Of a stretch of 64,000 nt of DNA, positions 25,901 to 34,355 are shown piece after piece. The DNA lies in the NCBI RefSeq assembly GCF_900106535.1, contig NZ_FNOH01000013.1, positions 62,001 to 126,000 on the forward strand. Reading direction: 5' to 3'. Origin of the DNA: Myxococcus xanthus. GTDB taxonomy: Bacteria; Myxococcota; Myxococcia; Myxococcales; Myxococcaceae. Position 1 is the stretch's first letter. The number at the start of each line of letters is the position of its first letter. The position numbers and the translations under genes are program-made. The notes under the pieces were generated by a model that was not told where the DNA came from, did not search any database, and worked only from the letters and a program-made list of their open reading frames with translations.

Positions 25901-26788
25901 GGCGCGCTGGCGAATCTGCCGGGAGGCGAAGACGTTGAGCATCTTCTTCACCTCGGGCAGCTCGTCACCCAAGGCCTCTTCCAGCGCCACCAGTGAGGCG
26001 GCGCCGCCCACGTACCAGCCATCCTCCCCACGGCGGACCGCGCGCAGGGACTCCACGCCCTCGGTGGAGATGAGGAAGGGGTAGCGGCGGGACTTCTTGG
26101 TGATGTCCACGCCCAATTCAGTGGCGCCCGCCACCAGGTGGGCCTCCGGGTGCTTCGCGCGCAGGTCGAGCAACTCCTCCCACGACGTGGGGCGCAGGAA
26201 GGTCTGTCCACCGGCCTCGTAGCGCAGCGGGGACAGGGGCTCGGCGGGACCTCCGAGCGGCGCGGAGGGGATCGCCGTGGCAGGCGACGGTCCTTCGTCG
26301 CGCTGGGCCAGCGCCTCCATCATCGCGTCGCGAATGGGGCGGTAGCCGGTGCAGCGACAGAGGTTGCCACAGAGCTGGTCCGCCACGGCTGACGGGGTAC
26401 AGACATCCTTTCGGGAGTACGCCTCCGCCATGGAGACGATGAAGCCCGGCGTGCAGAAGCCACACTGCGAACCGTAGTGCTTCACCATGGCCTGCTGCAC
26501 CGGGTGGGGCTTCTCGCAGCTGCCCACGCCTTCCACCGTCACCAGCTCACGGCCGGCCACCATGGGCACCAGGGCGATGCAGGCGTTGAAGGCGCGCAGG
26601 CACCGGTTGCCCTGGGCGTCCCGGTCCACCAGGGCCACGGTGCACGCGCCGCAGTCGCCCTCGGCGCAGCCCTGCTTGGTGCCAGTGAGGCCGCGGGCAC
26701 GCAGGAAGTCGAGCAGCGTGGTGTTGGGGGAGACGCCATCGACGCGGACCGTCGCGCCATTGAGCTGGAACTCGAACATATTGCTCAT
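22967..26788 (-). CDS. Xanthine dehydrogenase, single-chain fusion of XdhA and XdhB
   Basis: 1273 aa. Residues ~1-160 carry two [2Fe-2S] sites: GCAEGDCGACTV, and CGFCTPGF with CRCTGY. Residues ~190-480 are the FAD domain (LVAGATELGVD, TLAGNLVTASPIGDMAPVLL). From ~505 comes the molybdopterin part: MGGGFGGKE, FRGFGGPQGML, GGTEMGQGLHTKVLG and KAVGEPPLML with the catalytic Glu. The enzyme oxidises hypoxanthine/xanthine to urate. Bacterial enzymes are usually split into XdhA and XdhB; here both are one chain, as in eukaryotes. The ATG overlaps the xdhC stop (ATGA). Substrate range beyond purines is possible. Confidence 0.92.
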   Translation of the reverse strand: MSNMFEFQLNGATVRVDGVSPNTTLLDFLRARGLTGTKQGCAEGDCGACTVALVDRDAQGNRCLRAFNACIALVPMVAGRELVTVEGVGSCEKPHPVQQAMVKHYGSQCGFCTPGFIVSMAEAYSRKDVCTPSAVADQLCGNLCRCTGYRPIRDAMMEALAQRDEGPSPATAIPSAPLGGPAEPLSPLRYEAGGQTFLRPTSWEELLDLRAKHPEAHLVAGATELGVDITKKSRRYPFLISTEGVESLRAVRRGEDGWYVGGAASLVALEEALGDELPEVKKMLNVFASRQIRQRATLAGNLVTASPIGDMAPVLLALDASLVLGSVRGERTVALSDFFLAYRKTALQSDEVVRHILIPHAAVPEGGRRLSDSFKVSKRRELDISIVAAGFRVELDAGGLVKLARLGYGGVAATPVRARRAEAVLTGQPWTAETVARVLPVLAEEITPISDLRGSAEYRRGLVAGLLEKFFSGSHSPALDAAPGFDAGEVQAPADAGRALRHESALGHVTGSARYVDDMAQKRPMLEVWPVCSPHAHARILKRDPTAARKVPGVVKVLMAEDIPGMNDTGPIRHDEPLLADREVLFHGQIVALVVGESVEACRAGARAVEVEYEPLPAILTVEDAVARSSYHTEPHVIRRGDVDAALDSSPHRLSGTLAIGGQEHFYLETQAAFAERGDDGDITVVSSTQHPSEVQAIISHVLHLPRSRVVVQSPRMGGGFGGKETQGNAPAAFVALAAWHTGRSVRWMLDRDVDMAVTGKRHPFHTAYEVGFDDQGRLLALRVQLVSNGGWSLDLSESILDRALFHLDNAYYVPALAYSGRVAKTHLVSNTAFRGFGGPQGMLVTEEVLARVARAVGLPADEVRERNLYRGTGETNTTHYGQELEDERILRVWEELKKSSEFERRQRDVAAFNAQSPFIKRGLAITPMKFGISFTATFLNQAGALVHVYRDGSVMVSHGGTEMGQGLHTKVLGVVMRELGVTVDAVRMAKTATDKVPNTSATAASSGSDLNGAAVRVACVTLRERLAPVAVRLMSDRHGRSVTPDALLFSDGKVGLRGEPELSLSFADVVEAAYLSRVGLSSTGYYQTPGIGYDKAKGRGRPFLYFAYGAAVCEVEVDGHTGIKRVLRVDLLEDVGDSLNPAVDRGQIEGGFVQGLGWLTGEELRWDANGRLLTHSASTYAVPAFSDAPIDFRVRLLERAHQHNTIHGSKAVGEPPLMLAMSAREALREAVAAFGQAGGDVELASPATHEALFLAIQKRLARAAAEGGREAA

Positions 26789-27621
26789 TCTCCTGACGAG
26801 CCCCCGCGCATGCGGGGCGTCTCCGAGGGCGGGGCCTCGGCGGTAGTTTCGGTGTCTGCGCCCTGGTGATGGAGCTGAAGGAGTCCGGCGGCGATGCTCA
26901 CCGCGACTTCCTGGGGCGACTTGCCGCCAATCTCCAGCCCGATGGGGCAGCGCACGCGGGCCAACTGCGCCGCCGTCGCGCCCCGGGCCTCCAGGCGCTG
27001 ACGGAAGCGGGCCCACTTGGTGTTGCTTCCAATGAGGCCCACGTAGCGCGCGGGCTTCTCCAAGGCGAAGGCGATGATGTCCTGGTCCAGGTCATGCCGG
27101 TGCGTCATCACCGCGATGTACGTGCGGCGCGCGTCCCAGACAGCGCGCGAGGCGAAGACGTCCCACGGCTCCTCGTGGCGGATGACCGAGGCGGGGATGC
27201 GCTCGCCGTGGACCCATTCGGGGCGCTCGTCGACGAGGTGGACCTGGAAGGGGGTGCCGTCCAACGTGCGGCACAGGGCCTGACCCACGTGGCCGGCGCC
27301 GAAGAGATACAGGCGCGGGCCGTGGTTCACCGGCTCCATGAAGACGTCCACCACGCCGCCACAGCATTGGCCGAGCTTCGAGCCCAGCGGATACCGGTAC
27401 GCACGGGGTTCCCCTTTCTCCAGGCAGGCGCGGGCGTCCGCGAGGACGAGTTGCTCCAGGTGGCCACCGCCCACGGTGCCGTGGAACGTCCCGTCCGCGC
27501 GGACGAGCAGCTTCGCGCCAGGCTTGGCGGGGGTACTTCCCTGACACACCGTCACGGTCGCCACGGCGAACGGAACATCGTCCCGCGACCACTCCGCCAG
27601 TTGGCGGGTCCAATCCCACAT
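26785..27621 (-). CDS. xdhC: XdhC-family molybdenum cofactor insertion protein
   Basis: 278 aa. The N-terminal XdhC domain shows VTVCQGSTPAKPGAKLLV and GTVGGGHLEQLVL with the C-C motif GQCCGGVVDVF. The C-terminal Rossmann part has YLFGAGHVGQAL and AVMTHRHDLDQDIIAFAL. XdhC binds Mo cofactor, favours its sulfuration and hands it to xanthine dehydrogenase. It is the first gene of a two-gene unit and overlaps the dehydrogenase start by 4 bases. The tail (~255-278) is low-complexity. Confidence 0.92.
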   Translation of the reverse strand: MWDWTRQLAEWSRDDVPFAVATVTVCQGSTPAKPGAKLLVRADGTFHGTVGGGHLEQLVLADARACLEKGEPRAYRYPLGSKLGQCCGGVVDVFMEPVNHGPRLYLFGAGHVGQALCRTLDGTPFQVHLVDERPEWVHGERIPASVIRHEEPWDVFASRAVWDARRTYIAVMTHRHDLDQDIIAFALEKPARYVGLIGSNTKWARFRQRLEARGATAAQLARVRCPIGLEIGGKSPQEVAVSIAAGLLQLHHQGADTETTAEAPPSETPRMRGGSSGE

Positions 27622-27682
27622 TGTCGGCAGAGTCTGCCACAGGCCGGGCCGCCCACGTCACGTCCATGAAACGGAGTCCGGC

Positions 27683-27790
27683 TCAAAACGCGTAGCGTAC
27701 TTGGCGGTCGGGCAGGAGGCGGGCCCGCATTTCCTTGAATTCAGCGCTCAGGCGGCCCTTGAGTCCGGTGCGGTAGCGCACGTTGTGGCC
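27683..27790 (-). pseudogene. Orphan C-terminal protein fragment
   Basis: The minus strand reads GHNVRYRTGLKGRLSAEFKE, then MRARLLPDRQVRYAF and a stop. Composition and codon use look protein-like, but no start or upstream domain exists: the frame runs into antisense of the PPC lipoprotein gene. I read it as the last ~35 residues of a deleted gene. The family is not recognised. Confidence 0.3.
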
Positions 27791-27824
27791 TCCGCCCGCT
27801 GTTGTGCGGCGGCGGGGAATGTGC

Positions 27825-29687
27825 TCACTGCTCGCGCAGGGAGAAACTCCAGGCCGTCTCACGCGGCAGGTAGGGATTCTCAGACTTGAGCTCCGCGACA
27901 TGCGTCCCGGACGATGGGGCTGTGAAGGTCTGGTTCCCCGTTTCCCTCTCGTACGCCAGGGCGACCTGCGCGCCAAGGGGATCAAGGATCCGGATGGTCG
28001 TTCTGCTGCCGCGCACGACGTAGGTCCGGCCCGCCTCCAACTCGAAGGAAAGGACGTCCACGTCCGAGCCCAACTCGAAGACGCCGGCCGCGTTCACGGG
28101 AACGACCTGCGGTGTGGCGTGTTCGGCGTCGTCGCCGTGGTCATCGGTGCTTGCCTGGTCCAACTTGAACGTGAAGTCGTAGGGAATGGACCTCGAGCTG
28201 ACGATGAACGTGACGAGCCCCGAAGCCGGCGTATGGACGTGCCACAAGCCGTCCTCGATATTCATCATGTAGAGGGGGGCGCCGGAAGTGCGCGTCGTCA
28301 GCGTACATGCCCGGGTGCAGGACAGCCGGTAGAACACATCCGCGTCGAGCGGAACCGAGATGGCGTCCAGGTCCGCCTGCTTGTGGATGAGTCCGGTGAC
28401 GGTTTCCCCCACGTCAGCGAGGGTGGCCGTTTGGGGGGTAGCCCCATGGTCATCCGTCCCCAGGTCGTCGACCCGCACCTCGATGTCGCTCCCCCAGGAT
28501 GAATTCGGCAGCAGGTGCACGTAGTACGTCCCTGTCGACGCTGCTTCATGGACGATTCGGTTCCACTGAGTCTCCGCCAGCGTCTTGCCGTCCGCGTCCG
28601 TGAGCCTGAAGCGCCGCTCATAGACGGCGGGGTGGAAGCGGATGTCGTAGATGTGTCCCGCGGTGGCGAAGAAGGAGAAGACGTCCACGTCGTTGGGGCC
28701 GTGGAGTCGTACGGCCACGGGGAGGCCCGCCGTCAGCGGAGTCGCCCCCTGGAGCGCATTGGCGTGGTCATCCTGGCCCAGGTCGTCCAACTGGCACTGG
28801 GTGGCCAAGGCCGCGTCGGAACTGCTGTAGACCCGGACGAACCAGGTGTTCGCGACCGGGCTCAGCTGGCCCGCGCTGACGCGTGACGAGTTCCTCGTCG
28901 CCCCGCCATTCACCGGGGCGCCCTCGCCATCCATGAGGTGCACCGAGACGTTCTCGCCCTCGCAGGAGAACCGGAAGCCCTGGTTCGGCTCGGTGCGGAA
29001 GGTGAAGACATCCGCGTCGTCCTGGAACTCGATCGCGAGCGGGAAGGGGGTGTTCGTCAGCGCGAGCGGCGTTGCCGTGGCGAGCGTATCGCCGTGCGCA
29101 TCCCGGCCCAGGTCCTCCAATCGGTAGGCATACGTCCCCGACGCACCGCTTCCTCCCGGAGCGGCCACGGTGATGAATCGAGGGGCCTCCTCCGTGGAGA
29201 CGAACTCCACCCGGGTGCCTTCAGACGTCGTGACGGTCCGCGTCCTCACCTCACGCCCCGAGGCCTCCACGAGGCGCACGTCCACGGGGGCCAGGGTGCC
29301 GGCCCGGACGAACATGCGATAGCCATGGCCTGCCGCGGTGGGCATGGCGAAGACATCCCGGTCCGCCTTCGCTCGGAAGGGCGGGTTGATGATGCCCTCT
29401 TGGAATTCCACCGAGGGGGCCAACGCCGTGGCGGTCTCCGGGGTGTCACCATGGTCGTCGGGCTGCCGGTAACCGACGATGGCGCAGGTGAGGCCCGCGG
29501 CCTGCTCCCAGGCGCTGCAACGGCAGACGGGGGCGCTGTTTTCGGCGACGCAGCGTCCCGCGCTGCATTCCACGTCGGCACAGACGCGTGCGTCCTCTTC
29601 GGCGGAGGGGCCACCACAGGCGGCGAAGAGGCCAACGGCCACCAGCGCGAGCAGGGGCGGGAGGTTGTCGGAGCGATTTCGGGGCAC
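27825..29687 (-). CDS. Lipoprotein with EGF-like module and tandem PPC-type repeats
   Basis: 620 aa from the GTG at 29687, which places the signal [13 protein letters not shown] directly after VPRNRSDN. An EGF-like cysteine module follows (C-x4-C-x3-R-C with VCRCSAWEQ). The rest is five ~105-residue units, each introduced by a D-x-H-G/A spacer: [51 protein letters not shown] and [12 protein letters not shown]. Each holds a D-x-D-V/A-F/I core as in bacterial pre-peptidase C-terminal domains. There is no catalytic domain. A longer ATG start at 29744 would overlap the divergent gene. It probably has a surface binding role. Confidence 0.78.
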   Translation of the reverse strand: MPRNRSDNLPPLLALVAVGLFAACGGPSAEEDARVCADVECSAGRCVAENSAPVCRCSAWEQAAGLTCAIVGYRQPDDHGDTPETATALAPSVEFQEGIINPPFRAKADRDVFAMPTAAGHGYRMFVRAGTLAPVDVRLVEASGREVRTRTVTTSEGTRVEFVSTEEAPRFITVAAPGGSGASGTYAYRLEDLGRDAHGDTLATATPLALTNTPFPLAIEFQDDADVFTFRTEPNQGFRFSCEGENVSVHLMDGEGAPVNGGATRNSSRVSAGQLSPVANTWFVRVYSSSDAALATQCQLDDLGQDDHANALQGATPLTAGLPVAVRLHGPNDVDVFSFFATAGHIYDIRFHPAVYERRFRLTDADGKTLAETQWNRIVHEAASTGTYYVHLLPNSSWGSDIEVRVDDLGTDDHGATPQTATLADVGETVTGLIHKQADLDAISVPLDADVFYRLSCTRACTLTTRTSGAPLYMMNIEDGLWHVHTPASGLVTFIVSSRSIPYDFTFKLDQASTDDHGDDAEHATPQVVPVNAAGVFELGSDVDVLSFELEAGRTYVVRGSRTTIRILDPLGAQVALAYERETGNQTFTAPSSGTHVAELKSENPYLPRETAWSFSLREQ

Positions 29688-29742
29688 TGGGAAGCCTTGG
29701 ATTGACGGCGGTCGAGCGACTGTAATAACCGAACGCGTGCCC

Positions 29743-30426
29743 ATGCAAACGCTCTCTCGTCCCACCGCGAGGACACTGGTCTTGCTGTCTTTCCTGGTGT
29801 CTTGGCCGGCCTTCGCGGAGGTGGAGGAGGCGCGGGACCCGGGCTTTCCTCGCTGGCTCGCCATCTCCGCGCGAGGGGGCTACCTCATGCCAGGCGGGCG
29901 CATGGACGGCGCCGCCGAGCCGCTCTACTTGTATGAGATTTACAAGGGGCTCTTCGCCGCCATCGTGGAGCCCACCATCCGGATCGCCTCGCGCGTCGAG
30001 GTCGGGCCCTGGGCCCAGTTCTCTCATGCGCAGATGCGCATTCGTTGCTCCGCTGAGCGGACGTGCAAAGGCAGCAACCTGCGCTTCGGCCTCCAGGGGA
30101 ACTATCACTGGAACCCATCGGGACCCATCGACCTCTGGTCGGGGGTGGCACTCGGCTACGATACGAGCTCGGTCTCGGTGCCCGCGGCGGAAGTCACCTA
30201 CTCAGGGCCTGACGTCACGCTGCAGGCTGGGTTCGACAGGAATTTCGGCGGGAACTTCTGGGCCGGGCTCTTCGTCGTCGGTACAGGTGGCCAGTACGAC
30301 AAGCTGGATGTACGCCTGCTCAACGGTTCGGGGAGCGAAACCCTCCGCGAGCGCGCCTTCCATCTTTGGATTGGCTTCGGTTTCCGGGTGCGCGTTGCCG
30401 CTCCTCACCCGGCGGTCACGAATTGA
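29743..30426 (+). CDS. Outer-membrane beta-barrel-like protein
   Basis: 227 aa with a signal peptide (TLVLLSFLVSWPAFA). The mature part alternates hydrophobic and polar residues in strands: WLAISARGGYLMPGG, IASRVEVGPWAQFSHAQM, LRFGLQGNYHWNPSG, WSGVALGYDTSS, LQAGFDRNFGGNFWAGLF and FHLWIGFGFRVRV, as in small opacity-type barrels. Two cysteines (RCSAERTC) sit in a loop. It is divergent from the PPC lipoprotein with about 55 bases between starts, so the two may share a control region. Confidence 0.7.
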   Translation: MQTLSRPTARTLVLLSFLVSWPAFAEVEEARDPGFPRWLAISARGGYLMPGGRMDGAAEPLYLYEIYKGLFAAIVEPTIRIASRVEVGPWAQFSHAQMRIRCSAERTCKGSNLRFGLQGNYHWNPSGPIDLWSGVALGYDTSSVSVPAAEVTYSGPDVTLQAGFDRNFGGNFWAGLFVVGTGGQYDKLDVRLLNGSGSETLRERAFHLWIGFGFRVRVAAPHPAVTN

Positions 30427-30445
30427 CGTCGCCAGGTCGAACCCG

Positions 30446-31774
30446 TCACGCCGTCAGGGGGGCGGGCGTGTCGGACGCGGCGCGCCGCATGGCCTGAGCC
30501 TTCCCGTACGTCAAAGAGCGCCACGCCCACTCCACCGGACCGAAGCGGAAGCGTGACAGCCACAGGTGGCTCCACAGCACCTGGACGCAGAAGACGCCCA
30601 CGCAGATGACGACACAAGCGAAGGGGCCCCGCTTGCCCACCTGTCCCAGGCCATAGCCGTAGAAGATGAGCAGGCTGATGACCGTCTGCGACAGGTAGTT
30701 CGTCAGCGCCATGCGTCCCGCGGGCGCGAGCAGTCCCAGCGCCCGCTGCCAGGTGGCGCGCTGGAAGAGCAGGGTGATGCCCGCCAGATACACGCCGGCG
30801 AGCCCCACCTGTGCCAGGTTGCGCAGCGGCGCCAGCACCAGGGGCAGCCACACGGGCATCGTCTCCGGCGTGAGCACCTTCTTCTGCATGAGCACCGTCA
30901 CCACCACGCCGGGCACGGAGCCCACCACCGCGGCCACCAGCCCCCAGCCGAGCAGGCGGCGAAAGAAACCCAGGTGCGAGGGGACGTCCTGGAAGATGCC
31001 GCGCCGTCCCGCCCAGAGCCCGAGCGCGAAGCGGCCCAGACAGGTCAGCAGTCCGGCCAGCATCATCGTGAAGAACTCATCGCGGTAGAACCCGGCGCTC
31101 GTCTTTGTCACGTCCCACCAGCTTCCCCCGGTGATGGCCGTCAGCATCCGCGCGTGGATGGCGGAGGTCTTCTCGCGGGCCGCGGCCATGACCGCGGCAC
31201 CGGCCTCGGGTGAGTCCGCCAGGAGTTGCGGCAGCCGCCAGAGGAGGCTCATGAGCAGCGGCCACACCAGGACGAGCACCGCCGCGATGATGAGCAGCGT
31301 TCGCTCAGAACGCCGACGCAGGAGCAGCAGGCAGAAGCCCATCAGCGCATAGGAGGAGAGGATGTCGCCGTACCAGAGCAGGAACAGGTGCAGGACCCCC
31401 ACCACCAGCAAGACTGTCAGCCGCCTCACGTAGAGCGGGACGAAGCCGCCACCTCGCGCCTCGACCCGGCCGAGCTGCACCGCGAAACCCAGGCCGAAGA
31501 GGAAGGCGAAGAGGGTGATGAACTTCCCGGAGACCAGCACCTCGAAGGCATACCGGGTGATGGTGTCCAGGAGCGAGGCACTGGCGATGGACGCCTCGAA
31601 TTGTTCCCGGGACGGGAACACCCTGCCGCTGAACCACATCTGCACGTTGGAGATGAGAATGCCGAAGAGCGCGAAGCCACGCAGCGCGTCGAGCAGCTCC
31701 AGGCGCTCACCTGCCTCGACCGGACGGGCTTCGGAGCGCGGTGCGGAGGCATCGGAGGAAGGGGCGGTGGGCAT
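30446..31774 (-). CDS. DUF418/YeiB-type membrane protein
   Basis: 442 aa with about ten hydrophobic segments. LELLDALRGFALFGILISNV is the family's start motif. GKFITLFAFLFGLGFAVQL follows, and the C-terminal DUF418 region shows GRMALTNYLSQTVISLLIFYG and GPVEWAWRSLTYGK. Family members are inner-membrane proteins of unsettled function. A 12-bp inverted repeat lies 60-94 bases upstream of the start codon. Confidence 0.88.
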   Translation of the reverse strand: MPTAPSSDASAPRSEARPVEAGERLELLDALRGFALFGILISNVQMWFSGRVFPSREQFEASIASASLLDTITRYAFEVLVSGKFITLFAFLFGLGFAVQLGRVEARGGGFVPLYVRRLTVLLVVGVLHLFLLWYGDILSSYALMGFCLLLLRRRSERTLLIIAAVLVLVWPLLMSLLWRLPQLLADSPEAGAAVMAAAREKTSAIHARMLTAITGGSWWDVTKTSAGFYRDEFFTMMLAGLLTCLGRFALGLWAGRRGIFQDVPSHLGFFRRLLGWGLVAAVVGSVPGVVVTVLMQKKVLTPETMPVWLPLVLAPLRNLAQVGLAGVYLAGITLLFQRATWQRALGLLAPAGRMALTNYLSQTVISLLIFYGYGLGQVGKRGPFACVVICVGVFCVQVLWSHLWLSRFRFGPVEWAWRSLTYGKAQAMRRAASDTPAPLTA

Positions 31775-31833
31775 GATGGTTGAACAACGTCATACAGCCA
31801 CCTCGATTGCGAATTCCTCCGCTTTTGATGCGC

Positions 31834-31868
31834 GTCTTTTCGCGTCCCAGGAGCGTACGCGAAAAGAC
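31834..31868. repeat. 12-bp perfect inverted repeat between nth and the DUF418 gene
   Basis: GTCTTTTCGCGT (31834-31845) and ACGCGAAAAGAC (31857-31868) are exact inverse copies separated by 11 bases. It lies 32 bases after the nth stop and 60 bases before the DUF418 start, both on the minus strand. It could end nth transcription or be an operator for the downstream gene. No T-run follows, so I cannot choose. Confidence 0.6.
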
Positions 31869-31899
31869 ATTCATATCCCACAGGCGGACAGGGATTTGG

Positions 31900-32532
31900 T
31901 TACACGCCGATACGCGGGCACACATCCTTCACGATGCAGTCGTCGCATTTCGGCTTCTTTGCGGTGCAGGTGTAACGCCCATGGAGGACGGTGGCGGGGC
32001 CGAAGAAGGTCCACTGCTCCTGGGGCACCAGCTTCATCAGGTCTTCTTCAATCGCCTCGGGTTTGTCTTTCTTCGTCAGGCCCAGGCGCTGGCTGACGCG
32101 CGCCACGTGGGTGTCGACGATGATGCCGGAGGGGAGATTGAAGGCGGTGTTGAGGACGACGTTGGCCGTCTTCCGCGCCACGCCCGGGAGCGTCACCAGT
32201 TCGTCGATGGTGTGGGGGACCTCACCGCCGAACTTGTCGAGGAGCGCGCGGCTCATGGCCTGCACGGACTTCGTCTTCTGCTTGAAGAAGCCGGTGGGCT
32301 TGAGGTCCTCCTCCAGCGCGGCGGTGTCCGCGTCGGCGAAGGCCTGTGGCCCCGGGTACTTGGGGAAGACCGTGGCGGTGACGCGGTTGACGCGCTCGTC
32401 GGTGCACTGCGCGGCCAGGATGGTGGCGACGAGCAGCTCGAAAGGCGTGGACCAGTTGAGTTCGTAGCGCGCATCCGGATGGGCTTCCCGGAGGCGCTCG
32501 AGGAAGAGGGCGGCTTTCTCGGCGGGATTCAT
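31900..32532 (-). CDS. nth: Endonuclease III
   Basis: 210 aa, the normal length. The helix-hairpin-helix LVTLPGVARKTANVV carries the catalytic lysine K121, and IIVDTHVARV carries the catalytic D140. The [4Fe-4S] ligands C189, C196, C199 and C205 follow C-x6-C-x2-C-x5-C. The enzyme removes oxidised pyrimidines and nicks at abasic sites. The start MNPAEKAALFLERLRE fits family N-termini. A small gene lies 22 bases upstream in the same direction. Confidence 0.95.
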   Translation of the reverse strand: MNPAEKAALFLERLREAHPDARYELNWSTPFELLVATILAAQCTDERVNRVTATVFPKYPGPQAFADADTAALEEDLKPTGFFKQKTKSVQAMSRALLDKFGGEVPHTIDELVTLPGVARKTANVVLNTAFNLPSGIIVDTHVARVSQRLGLTKKDKPEAIEEDLMKLVPQEQWTFFGPATVLHGRYTCTAKKPKCDDCIVKDVCPRIGV

Positions 32533-32554
32533 GGTGGCGTGACTGAGCACCACC

Positions 32555-32710
32555 CTACTCGGAGCGTCTGACATGCGCCACGAGCGTTTGGGCGCCGCCC
32601 AGCAGGCGCTTGGTCGCGAAAAAGCCGAATACGTCGAGGTCGCGCTGCTTCTGCGCCGCACTGGGCAGGTGAGGGGGCGTGGCTCCCAGGCCGGCAGTCG
32701 TCCCAAACAT
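32555..32710 (-). CDS. Small hypothetical protein upstream of nth
   Basis: A 51-aa frame with a purine-rich GAAGAGAGAAG before its ATG. The product begins MFGTTAGLGATPPHLP and continues DVFGFFATKRLLGG to a basic end (VAHVRRSE). It ends 22 bases before the nth start on the same strand, so co-transcription is plausible. No family is recognised. Confidence 0.4.
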   Translation of the reverse strand: MFGTTAGLGATPPHLPSAAQKQRDLDVFGFFATKRLLGGAQTLVAHVRRSE

Positions 32711-32855
32711 CTTCTCTCTTCATCCCTTTTCGCAGGCCCCCTTGATGAGTCCGAGTGCAACGACAGTTCAGTGGGCAGCCCTTTGCGCGGTCCATGTCGT
32801 CCGCTGGTTCGAACCAGGGGTTGCTTCGAAGACAGCCCCCTCGCGGAGAAGGTTC

Positions 32856-32871
32856 TGGCACTGACTGTGCA
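32856..32871 (+). promoter_or_regulatory. Candidate sigma-54 promoter upstream of the M6 protease
   Basis: TGGCACTGACTGTGCA has the invariant GG (32857-32858) and GC (32869-32870) separated by exactly 10 bases, and a perfect -24 TGGCAC. Transcription would start near 32882, about 65 bases before the protease ATG. Sigma-54 with enhancer-binding proteins is heavily used in Myxococcus. No enhancer site was identified. Confidence 0.5.
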
Positions 32872-32945
32872 GCTCAGACAGGAGCCAGGATGAGACAGTC
32901 GGACAAGAGGTGTCTGGGTGTCAGGCCTGGCGAAAGGGGTGGGAC

Positions 32946-34355
32946 ATGTGCAGCGAGCATTCACCTATCGAGCGGCTTTGCCGCGTTCCTCCAAGTCCAG
33001 AACTCCGGAGCAGGATGAAGGAGCGTTTCCAGGGTATCCAGGCCGTATCGGAGAACCTCTTTGGCCGACGGCTTCTCCTTCGTGAGACGCACGCCATGGG
33101 GTTGAACGACGGCCTCATCATCCCAGGCTCGTATTTCCCGCTGGGGACCGGGCCGAATCGGGTCCGCAGCTTCGCCCTTGAGCGCCAGCCACTTCGGGGG
33201 CAAGTGCGCGTCATCGTCGTCCTCGTCGACTTCGAAGACAGGCCCATGAATCGAAGCCGGCAGGAATTCGAGGACCTGTTCTTCTCACAAGGGAAGATCC
33301 AGACAGGAAGTGTGCGGGAATATTTCGAGGAGGCCAGTCATGGGCTCGTCGACATCGTGGGGCAGGTCGTCGGTCCGTATCGCATGCCTTGCAAGCTGGC
33401 CCAGTACGCTGGGAACGGTTCGGGCACTGACAATCCGGAGCCCAACGCGCGGACCATGGCGAGGCATGCCGCCGAAGCCGCGGCCAGCGTGGACTTCGCG
33501 CCCTACGACAACGATGGAAACGGCTTCGTCGACGCGTTCATCGTGGTCCACTCAGGCGGTGGCGCGGAGCAGACCGGCAGCGCTGGTGACATCTGGTCGC
33601 ACAAGTGGGTTCTTGTCGGCGGGGAACACAATGCGCAGGGGGCGAAGATCTTCGGGTATTTGACCATCCCGGAGGATGCGAAGATTGGCGTCTGTTGCCA
33701 TGAAATCGGGCACCTCGTGTTCGGCTGGCCGGACCTGTACGACGCGGATGGCTCCTCGGAAGGGCTCGGGAACTGGTGCTTGATGGCGGGTGGAAGCTGG
33801 AACAACAAAGGCGATGTCCCGGCCCATCCATCCGCTTGGTGCAAGGCCAGGCAGGGATGGGTCTCCATCGTCAACTACACCGCCAACAAGAGCGTGAACT
33901 TCGCTGACGTCAAGACGGAGCACTCGGTGCACAGGCTTTGGAAGAACGGGGTGCCGGGCTCCGAGTACTTCCTGGTCGAGAACCGCCAGCAGAACCAGTA
34001 CGACAGATTCCTGCCGGGTTCGGGACTGCTCGTGTATCACGTGGATGAGTCCATTCCGGACAATACGAACGAAGTCCATCCCAGAGTTCGCTTGGTTCAG
34101 GCGGATGCCTTGGAGGACTTGGACCGTGCCGTCAACCGGGGCGACGACGGGGATCCATTCCCAGGTCGCTCTGGTAATGCTCGCTTTGATTTCAACACCC
34201 ATCCGAGCTCCCGTTCGTATTCCGGGCGTGACAGTTGCGTGTCCATTTCCGACATCAGCCCTTCCGGGATGACAATGACGGCTCGTGTTGAAGTCAACAG
34301 GGCACAGAAAACCAGAGACGTCCTGCAGCAACTTGTCAATGACTGGCCTGAGTGA
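32946..34355 (+). CDS. M6-family (immune inhibitor A-like) metalloprotease
   Basis: 469 aa. IVVLVDFEDRPMNRSRQEFE and GSVREYFEEASHG are the typical M6 approach. FAPYDNDGNGFVDAFIVVHS precedes the zinc site GVCCHEIGHLVFGWPDLYD, with HEIGH near residue 252. WCLMAGGSWN and LPGSGLLVYHVDE follow as in M6 proteins. Notably, no signal peptide is seen: the N-terminus is MCSEHSPIERLCRVPPSP. The enzyme may be exported by a non-Sec route or act inside. The start has GGGGTGGGAC upstream; a sigma-54-like promoter lies ~90 bases earlier. The next gene starts within its stop. Confidence 0.88.
   Translation: MCSEHSPIERLCRVPPSPELRSRMKERFQGIQAVSENLFGRRLLLRETHAMGLNDGLIIPGSYFPLGTGPNRVRSFALERQPLRGQVRVIVVLVDFEDRPMNRSRQEFEDLFFSQGKIQTGSVREYFEEASHGLVDIVGQVVGPYRMPCKLAQYAGNGSGTDNPEPNARTMARHAAEAAASVDFAPYDNDGNGFVDAFIVVHSGGGAEQTGSAGDIWSHKWVLVGGEHNAQGAKIFGYLTIPEDAKIGVCCHEIGHLVFGWPDLYDADGSSEGLGNWCLMAGGSWNNKGDVPAHPSAWCKARQGWVSIVNYTANKSVNFADVKTEHSVHRLWKNGVPGSEYFLVENRQQNQYDRFLPGSGLLVYHVDESIPDNTNEVHPRVRLVQADALEDLDRAVNRGDDGDPFPGRSGNARFDFNTHPSSRSYSGRDSCVSISDISPSGMTMTARVEVNRAQKTRDVLQQLVNDWPE

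Noticed and set aside
23039-25996. 985-aa plus-strand open frame antisense to xanthine dehydrogenase
   Set aside because: It is a shadow of the GC-rich codon bias on the opposite strand, with no domain and repetitive composition (Arg, His, Val, Gly).
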